DNA of 17,255 nucleotides from NCBI RefSeq assembly GCF_036263595.1, contig NZ_DATAGQ010000243.1:1-17255 (forward strand). Reading direction: 5' to 3'. Position 1 is the stretch's first letter, and the number at the start of each line of letters is the position of its first letter. A program made the translations under genes and the position numbers. Below the pieces are notes generated by a model. It had not been told where the DNA came from and did no database searches. It worked only from the letters and a program-made list of their open reading frames with translations. Shown here in pieces: positions 1 to 4,431 of this stretch. Source of the DNA: Geminicoccus sp036263595. GTDB lineage: Bacteria; Pseudomonadota; Alphaproteobacteria; Geminicoccales; Geminicoccaceae.

Positions 1-141
1 ACTTTTTGGCGTAGCGCGACAGAAGCAAAGTATTCTAGGCGGCTCGCTGTGTTCAGGATCTTAATGGCAACCAGGAAGGTCGGCATCTCGCAGGATCACG
101 TAAACGCGCTCAACTTGGTTGAAGTAGATTTCTATGGGTGC
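1..141. repeat. Terminal direct repeat, left copy
   Basis: This 141-base segment is identical to the last 141 bases of the window (17115-17255). Such an exact overlap, of a length equal to a common assembler k-mer, is the signature of a circular molecule written out linearly. The gene crossing the join stays in frame, which supports circularity over a true terminal redundancy. A real packaged terminal repeat of exactly this length is possible but less likely. Confidence 0.95.
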
Positions 142-450
142 AAGCAAGTCGAGACAGCCTGGAAGGAATACAAAAATCACTTGAACACCCGCTCTACCGA
201 ACTAGCTGCATGGTCGGAGGCCAAGGAACAACTGTTGGCCAAGTTGCTACATTCTATGGCGTCGACCTTAGGCTTCAACATCGCAGCGATTGACATCTTC
301 AAAGGCGGCTATGCTCCGGAAGGGTGGCAATTCCGAGAGAATCAGCAGCACACCATCAGTGAATACATGATTGACCTCTCGGCTGGTCGGAAAGCCGTTC
401 CAATCTTCATTCACCCAAGCAGCAACGAAACCGGCAATGGTCAAGGATAG
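1..450 (+). CDS. DUF6680-like membrane-anchored protein, 3' part
   Basis: Continuation of the gene that begins at 17049; the frame is open from base 1 to the TAG at 448-450. The core contains the family-like stretch around bases 50-180 (RILMATR, then VNALNLVEVDFYG and a KVETAWKEY-like helix), which I recognise from DUF6680 proteins. The C-terminal 40 residues are poorly defined. With its N-terminal anchor the protein should sit on the inner membrane facing the cytoplasm. GC content is lower than in the head genes, suggesting acquired cargo. The family call is from memory of the motif. Function is unknown; regulation or defence would be guesses. Confidence 0.75.
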   Translation, partial: TFWRSATEAKYSRRLAVFRILMATRKVGISQDHVNALNLVEVDFYGCKQVETAWKEYKNHLNTRSTELAAWSEAKEQLLAKLLHSMASTLGFNIAAIDIFKGGYAPEGWQFRENQQHTISEYMIDLSAGRKAVPIFIHPSSNETGNGQG

Positions 451-528
451 ATGATGCTGCCGGCGGATGACCTAGAGCTATCTGAAGCCTTCCAGACGGG
501 GCCTTAAATGCGCCCTATGTTCTCATAA
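451..528. other. Short convergent intergenic region
   Basis: It separates the stop of the DUF6680-like gene from the stop of the reverse-strand holin-like gene. No convincing stem with a T-run is visible. It contains an 18-codon open frame directly after the upstream stop, with no sign of being a gene. Confidence 0.4.
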
Positions 529-957
529 TTATACTTGAACTTGAGAATTCTCTGAGACAGGTCCCAGAGGACCAGCAATGACTGGAATTGGTGAAGCGGT
601 CGTAGCAAGATTAGTGGCTATATCTGCAAGTCCTAGTTGAACCTGAATCTTCTCTGCAATTTTTGCATGGTCCATTTTATAATGATCAATTGCTTCCTTC
701 GCATGCCTTAGAACATAATCCACTCCAGCGTTTATTTCTGGACTAAAGCCGGGCACTACAACTCTGTTGCTAATTAGCTTGTTGGTGGCATGTTGTTGCA
801 CAGCGCCCAAGCTGTTCCGCACAGCGTTCCCTAGCAGAGTCGCCATCTGTTGGTTCTTAATCTTGGCGTTGATAATGCCTACTGCAACTGCAATCACAAT
901 CGGCATTAGCGCATTGATCAACGCAACAATTACGTCCGTAAGATCAATTTCTGACAT
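529..957 (-). CDS. Holin-like (LLH superfamily-like) small membrane protein
   Basis: A 142-residue protein. Residues 4-28 form one N-terminal hydrophobic helix (DVIVALINALMPIVIAVAVG). A basic segment follows (NAKIKNQQM), then an amphipathic middle (AGVDYVLRHAKEAIDHY) and a late helix ending KIAEKIQVQLG. This arrangement matches LLH-type phage holins, which share an N-terminal membrane span, a charged coil and a final 'I..LG' helix. I chose ATG 957 because an AGGTG lies 7 bases upstream and because a good promoter ends just before it; the upstream TTG at 1008 falls inside that promoter. It is a lone reverse-strand gene with no endolysin neighbour, so it may be a moron or an exclusion factor. 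The family call is moderate. Confidence 0.6.
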   Translation of the reverse strand: MSEIDLTDVIVALINALMPIVIAVAVGIINAKIKNQQMATLLGNAVRNSLGAVQQHATNKLISNRVVVPGFSPEINAGVDYVLRHAKEAIDHYKMDHAKIAEKIQVQLGLADIATNLATTASPIPVIAGPLGPVSENSQVQV

Positions 958-983
958 TTCTGCACCTGACCTAGCCTTGCTCA

Positions 984-1012
984 ATAATATGGTGAAGCTC
1001 TCCTTCAATCAA
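984..1012 (-). promoter_or_regulatory. Sigma70-type promoter for the holin-like gene
   Basis: On the reverse strand the -35 hexamer TTGATT (1012-1007) is followed, after exactly 17 bases, by TATTAT (989-984). Transcription should start near 977, about 20 bases before the ATG at 957. The gene therefore appears to have its own constitutive-looking promoter, as morons usually do. Confidence 0.6.
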
Positions 1013-1449
1013 GTTCATGATGCAAGGACCAGAAAGGTTAGAACGGCAAAGGCTGGCTGCGAACGATCGGGTCGTAGCAAGTATCATTGACGCAGTGGTT
1101 GACGCATTTCCCTTGCTGGTTGTCACTTAACAGGCCCTTGCAAACTGTCGGTGGTACCGACGTATGGTCCACATGGCCCCACCTCCATCTTCCATAAAAT
1201 CCCTACCCGGAAGGGCGTGGAAGTGCTTGGGAAGTGCCTAGCGCACCTCTTTATAGTCCCGCTGGCCAGCCGGGTGCGGGCGACTTCGGCGAGGGCCGGA
1301 TCGACTTGATCCGGACGGGCAGCTGTTACTTGGCGGCACCGGCCGGTTGAGCGGTTGAGGAGGCTCAGGACTCCTGGGCGGAAAGCCATTGTGATGGCCG
1401 CCGAAGCCGGTCGACATCGCCCTGACCAACCTCTGCAGGGAGCCGGCGC
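1013..1449. other. Non-coding leader region upstream of the pentapeptide gene
   Basis: No supported gene lies in these 437 bases; open frames here are shadows with no ribosome site. Visible items are two TTGACGCA direct repeats 12 bases apart (1087-1094, 1099-1106), a weak possible promoter with TATAGT at 1252-1257, and a perfect 7-bp stem with 5-base loop (CCGGATC/GATCCGG, 1296-1314) without a T-run. The hairpin lies about 135 bases before the start codon and could be a leader structure. I see no tRNA and no attachment-site signature. Confidence 0.4.
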
Positions 1450-2763
1450 ATGCCGCATCGTCCATGGTCCCGGCGCCTGCCGGGCGTCCTTCTCGGCTGT
1501 CTCCTGCTCATCGGCAGTGCCCATGCCCAGGAGCCGGCACCCGAGCCATGTCCGCATCCCGAGAGGTGGAAGCCATCAACGAAGTACCTGCAGACAGCGC
1601 TGCTGATGCACGAGCTTTGGTTGCAATGGAGGAAAGGGGACTCTGGAAATTCGGGTAGAGCGAACCTCTGCAACGCCAACCTGTCGGGAGCCGACCTCCA
1701 CGAGACCAACCTGAGAGACGCCGAACTCCAGGGGGCCGACCTGACGCGGGCCAACCTCCAGAGGGCTGAGCTGTGGGGGGCTAACCTCCAGGGAGCCATC
1801 TTGGCGTATGTCGAACTCCAGGGGGCCGACCTGTCGGGGGCCAACCTCCAGAGGGCTGAGCTGTGGGGGGCCAACCTCCAGAGGGCTGGGCTGTGGGGGG
1901 CTAACCTCCAGGGAGCCAGCTTGGCGTATGCCGAACTCCAGGGGGCCTACCTGACGCAAGCCAACCTCCACAAGGCCATCTTGGCGTATGCCAAGCTCCA
2001 GGAGACTGACCTACAGCGAGCTAACCTCCGGGAAGCTGACCTAACGCAGGCTAACCTCCAGGAGGCCAATCTAACGCGAGCTAACCTCCAGGAGGTCGAC
2101 TTATGGGGTGCTGACCTCCAGGAGGCCAACCTGGCGGGTGCACGGCTCCAGGAGGCCACCCGCACGCAGGCCAAGCTCCAGGGAGCTTTCCTGCGCGACC
2201 TTGAGCGAGAGGACATCTATCTCATTGAACACAACACAACTCGCCATCTGCTCACTCGTGAGGGCCAGATCCGCTGGGACGAGCCGCTCAAGCTAATCGA
2301 GGGCAGCTTCCGCTCAGTGTTCTTCAGGATACCAGTTGCTTATGGTCTTGAGCCAGGTCGTGCCCTTCTGATCCTGGTCGGCTCCATCGCTGTCTTCGCC
2401 CTAATCTACTTTGTTCCTTTATCTCGGAGCGGCAACGGCGGCATCTATCGGATCTGGCCGAAGGGACGGCTGGCGCCGAAGTGGCCGCAGATAGGATGGG
2501 AGGAGGAGATCAAGATAGAACAGCTCCGTCCAAGGAGCTGGTGGCAGCGGCTCGGCACTGCCTTGCAGTTCAGTGCCATCTCGGCCTTCCATTTGGGCTG
2601 GCGCGACCTGAACGTCGGCACCTGGCTGTCCCGGCTGCAGACCCGGGAGTATGCCCTCCAGGCGACCGGCTGGGTGCGAACGGTGGCTGGGCTCCAGTCG
2701 CTCTTGAGCGTGTACCTGCTGGCGATGTGGGCGCTGACGTATTTCGGGCGGCCGTTCGGGTAG
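1450..2763 (+). CDS. Secreted/membrane pentapeptide-repeat protein
   Basis: A 437-residue protein starting at ATG 1450, with AGGGAG 7 bases upstream. Residues 1-26 are a clear signal peptide (RR near the start, hydrophobic core, cleavage after AHA). Residues about 71-246 are tandem pentapeptide repeats of the A(D/N)LxG type, expected to form a right-handed quadrilateral beta-helix. The last 190 residues hold a membrane span near 304-324, a second hydrophobic segment near 368-385 and a final span near 417-433 ending in ALTYFGRPFG. This resembles pentapeptide proteins fused to a two-span channel-like module, but no potassium selectivity motif is present. The repeat region should lie outside the cytoplasmic membrane. 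Likely cargo; a surface or exclusion role is only a guess. Confidence 0.8.
   Translation: MPHRPWSRRLPGVLLGCLLLIGSAHAQEPAPEPCPHPERWKPSTKYLQTALLMHELWLQWRKGDSGNSGRANLCNANLSGADLHETNLRDAELQGADLTRANLQRAELWGANLQGAILAYVELQGADLSGANLQRAELWGANLQRAGLWGANLQGASLAYAELQGAYLTQANLHKAILAYAKLQETDLQRANLREADLTQANLQEANLTRANLQEVDLWGADLQEANLAGARLQEATRTQAKLQGAFLRDLEREDIYLIEHNTTRHLLTREGQIRWDEPLKLIEGSFRSVFFRIPVAYGLEPGRALLILVGSIAVFALIYFVPLSRSGNGGIYRIWPKGRLAPKWPQIGWEEEIKIEQLRPRSWWQRLGTALQFSAISAFHLGWRDLNVGTWLSRLQTREYALQATGWVRTVAGLQSLLSVYLLAMWALTYFGRPFG
1751..1953 (+). repeat. Internal duplications of pentapeptide coding units
   Basis: The stretch from 1751 to about 1833 recurs at 1871 to about 1953 with only a few base differences, a shift of 120 bases (eight pentapeptides). 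A further 30-base unit at 1841-1870 matches 1751-1780. Near-identity at third positions shows recent repeat expansion rather than selection on the protein alone. Confidence 0.75.
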
Positions 2764-2777
2764 GCCTCCTGCCTACC
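2759..2777. terminator. Possible bidirectional hairpin between convergent genes
   Basis: A perfect 7-bp inverted repeat (GGTAGGC/GCCTACC) with a 5-base loop spans the stop codon of the pentapeptide gene and the stop region of the reverse-strand zinc-ribbon gene. No T-run follows on either strand, so it is only a candidate weak terminator. Confidence 0.35.
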
Positions 2778-2970
2778 GCTCCACTATCGTTATCGTGAGC
2801 CGGTTCTTCGTTCGGTTCTTGCAGCGGGTGCAGACCAGCTGGTGCTGGAGGTTGATTAGCAGGGTGTGGGGCGGCCGGTTGGCGGTGAGCCGGCTGACCG
2901 GCATGGTCGAGAAGTAGGGGCAGGCGCTACAGGCAGCGGTCACGACATCCCAAGGCCGCAGGTCCGCCAT
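2773..2970 (-). CDS. Small zinc-ribbon protein
   Basis: A 65-residue reverse-strand protein with two CxxC pairs (C14/C17 and C47/C50), consistent with one four-cysteine zinc ribbon. The rest is a basic linker and a short beta-prone tail. Small proteins of this pattern beginning MADLRPWD are familiar from alphaproteobacterial accessory regions, but their function is not known to me. It is divergent from the DNA-binding gene at 3157, with a LexA-type box between them, so both may be damage-regulated. The ribosome site is weak (AGGT about 12 bases upstream). Nucleic-acid binding is inference from the fold. Confidence 0.6.
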   Translation of the reverse strand: MADLRPWDVVTAACSACPYFSTMPVSRLTANRPPHTLLINLQHQLVCTRCKNRTKNRLTITIVER

Positions 2971-2994
2971 GGTGATCTCGTACCTGGGCTTCTC

Positions 2995-3009
2995 GTTCCT
3001 GTTTCGTTC
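2995..3009 (+). promoter_or_regulatory. LexA-type SOS box (GTTC-N7-GTTC)
   Basis: GTTC at 2995-2998 and GTTC at 3006-3009 are separated by exactly 7 bases, the consensus LexA site of Alphaproteobacteria. It lies in the divergent gap between the zinc-ribbon gene (start 2970) and the DNA-binding gene (start 3157). TATAAC, a good -10 hexamer, begins one base after the second half-site. By chance about 0.5 such sites are expected on both strands of 17 kb, so the location is the main support. Confidence 0.5.
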
Positions 3010-3095
3010 TATAACTGAGAGTTAATGGCGAGCTGACTGTACTGGCAAGGGGTGTGGCCGTCCTGCGCTCGCCAAGCGGTCGCCCGATCACCTAC

Positions 3096-3130
3096 GCTCA
3101 CCCGAGCGACCGTCGGTCGCTCACCTGAGC
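3096..3130. promoter_or_regulatory. Overlapping dyad repeats upstream of the coiled-coil DNA-binding gene
   Basis: GCTCACCCGAGC (3096-3107) and GCTCACCTGAGC (3119-3130) are near-palindromic direct copies 23 bases apart. Between and overlapping them is a perfect 9-bp inverted repeat, GAGCGACCG-T-CGGTCGCTC (3104-3122). Related GAGCGACC and GCTCACCGAGC units recur inside the next gene at 3355, 3366 and 3381. The site lies 27 bases before the ATG at 3157, as expected for autoregulation by that protein or for an iteron cluster. Confidence 0.55.
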
Positions 3131-3156
3131 AACTATCGAGCAGGATTGGCCACCGC

Positions 3157-3600
3157 ATGAGCGAGACTATCCCGCCGACCGGCCCCTTGCGGCTGACCTA
3201 TGCTGAGCTGGCCCAGCGCTTGGGCGTGTCGGTCGATGGAGCCCGTACAAGGGCACGGCGGCGTGGCTGGCCGGTCTCACTCGGCAATGACGGCAAAGCG
3301 ATGGTCACAGTGGCCGAGGGCGACCTCCAAGAAGTGCTTAACCGGGCGACGGGTGAGCGACCACCGAGCGACCAAGCACTGCTCACCGAGCAAGGGGCGG
3401 TCGCGACCAGCCATCTGCTCACCCTGGTGACCGCCCTCCAGGAAGACCTGAAGGAAGCCATGGCCAGCTATGCTACCGAGGCAGCGCGTGCTGCAGCGGC
3501 GGAGAGCGCGCTGGCCGAGGTGCGGGATGCCCTGGCCCACGAACGGGAAGTAAATGCCGAGCTGCGCCGGCCCTGGTGGGTGCGCTGGTGGCCGCGTTAG
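3157..3600 (+). CDS. KfrA-like DNA-binding coiled-coil protein
   Basis: A 147-residue protein. Residues 12-55 form a helix-turn-helix (LTYAELAQRLGVSVDGARTR) with a basic recognition helix and a following beta-wing. Residues about 85-137 are a long Ala/Glu-rich amphipathic helix suited to coiled-coil pairing. The C-terminus is strikingly tryptophan-rich (PWWVRWWPR) and may touch the membrane. The plan resembles KfrA-type plasmid proteins, which bind their own operators and act in stable maintenance, although this one is short. I start it at ATG 3157 (AGGATT 9 bases upstream); a GTG at 3052 is in frame but would translate the operator repeats. Regulation by the upstream dyads and LexA-type box is inferred. 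Confidence 0.65.
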   Translation: MSETIPPTGPLRLTYAELAQRLGVSVDGARTRARRRGWPVSLGNDGKAMVTVAEGDLQEVLNRATGERPPSDQALLTEQGAVATSHLLTLVTALQEDLKEAMASYATEAARAAAAESALAEVRDALAHEREVNAELRRPWWVRWWPR

Positions 3601-3621
3601 GCTTCGTACAACGCTGTTAGT

Positions 3622-3651
3622 TTTAGAAATTGGCAATTGCCATTGTATATT
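3622..3651 (+). promoter_or_regulatory. Promoter with embedded palindromic operator
   Basis: TTTAGA (3622-3627) and TATATT (3646-3651) are spaced by 18 bases. The spacer contains the perfect 12-bp palindrome TGGCAATTGCCA (3631-3642). A second 8-bp palindrome, ATGTACAT, lies at 3662-3669 near the expected transcription start. The arrangement suggests a repressible promoter for the regulator gene at 3698 and the genes behind it, including the VapE gene. Confidence 0.5.
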
Positions 3652-3697
3652 GCAACAGATCATGTACATTGGGTCCTCAGACTTCGGAGGACACAGC

Positions 3698-4159
3698 ATG
3701 ACAATCCTGAACCGAACAGCCCGCACCCCTGTCGCGACAAGGATCGCGCGCGTGGACCGGCAGCGCTTCAACGAGGCGGTCGCTGGCGGTCTGTATCCCT
3801 GCGCCCCGTCTACAGTGTCGGGTACACCCCGCATCTTCGACGTGAACGATATCGTGATCCTAGTAGTCTGGAGTGAGCTCCTGAAGGAAGGTCTACCCCC
3901 TCGGAAAGCTGGTGGAATTGCCTGCGGCCTCCGCAGCCTGCTCATCGAGCATCCCGAAGCAGAACGCGTTGTTTTCGTCATCAACTCGTACGGTCGCTCT
4001 ATCTGGGACCTTCGTGAAAACATTCCGCTCGAAGCCAACACGATCGGCGGCACCTTCATCGTCTCAATCAAAGAGTGGTTCCTTGGACCGATCCGCGCTC
4101 GCGTAGTCCGAGAGCTTGAGGAAGAGGCCGGCACCGTCGGCACCGCTGACGACGAATAG
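3698..4159 (+). CDS. MerR-like winged-helix regulator
   Basis: A 153-residue protein beginning at ATG 3698, with CGGAGG 7 bases upstream. Residues about 18-85 look like a MerR-type DNA-binding domain: a helix-turn-helix (RQRFNEAVAGGLYPCAP), a wing containing PRIFDVNDI, and helices VVWSELLKEGLPPRKAGGIA. The C-terminal part (VVFVINSYGRSIWDLRE) has no recognised effector domain. Proteins of this layout act as phage or island transcription regulators. It is the first gene behind the palindromic promoter at 3622-3651 and precedes the AlpA-like gene by 14 bases, so it probably controls the early operon and itself. The exact target is unknown. Confidence 0.6.
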   Translation: MTILNRTARTPVATRIARVDRQRFNEAVAGGLYPCAPSTVSGTPRIFDVNDIVILVVWSELLKEGLPPRKAGGIACGLRSLLIEHPEAERVVFVINSYGRSIWDLRENIPLEANTIGGTFIVSIKEWFLGPIRARVVRELEEEAGTVGTADDE

Positions 4160-4173
4160 CGGGAGATCTTTCC

Positions 4174-4431
4174 ATGGTTGAGAAGGCCCAGTCCCCTTCG
4201 GGAGGAAAGCTTCCCGCTTGCCTGCCGGCACATCTCAACAGGCCCCGCCTCCGTCGTGATAAGGCCAGCCAGTTTTTGGATGAGGTTTTAGGCCTCCAGT
4301 ACGCCAGGGCCACGCTGGCGAAACTCGCTTCCACCGGCGGCGGTCCGCCGATCGAGAAGGTTGGACGGACCCCGTATTATCCGACAGAGCCGCTGTACAA
4401 TTGGGGCCTGTCAAAGCTGGAGCGCCGCTAA
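4174..4431 (+). CDS. AlpA/excisionase-like helix-turn-helix protein
   Basis: An 85-residue protein with GGGAGA 7 bases before ATG 4174. The core (DKASQFLDEVLGLQYARATLAKLASTGGGPPIEKVGRTPYYPTEPLYNW, residues about 30-79) is a winged helix-turn-helix of the AlpA/excisionase-like kind: a first-residue DKA helix, a recognition helix, a GGGPP turn and a wing ending in YYP. In P4-like and PICI elements AlpA-type proteins activate excision or the replication operon. No integrase is present here, so transcriptional control of the downstream VapE gene is more likely. Its stop overlaps the VapE start (TAATG), indicating translational coupling. Confidence 0.7.
   Translation: MVEKAQSPSGGKLPACLPAHLNRPRLRRDKASQFLDEVLGLQYARATLAKLASTGGGPPIEKVGRTPYYPTEPLYNWGLSKLERR

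Noticed and set aside
529..1008. Longer form of the holin-like gene from TTG 1008
   Set aside because: The extra codons lie across a good promoter (-35 and -10), and ATG 957 has a better ribosome site.
1296..1314. Hairpin CCGGATC/GATCCGG as a terminator
   Set aside because: No T-run follows on either strand and no gene ends nearby; kept only as a leader structure.
1640..2200. CRISPR-like regular repeats
   Set aside because: The periodicity is 15 bases and encodes pentapeptides in frame; there are no spacers.
2300..2763. Potassium channel
   Set aside because: There is a two-span layout but no TVGYG-type selectivity filter.
2803..2818. Three GTTC motifs resembling a LexA site
   Set aside because: Spacings are 3 and 1 bases, not 7, and they lie in the zinc-ribbon coding region.
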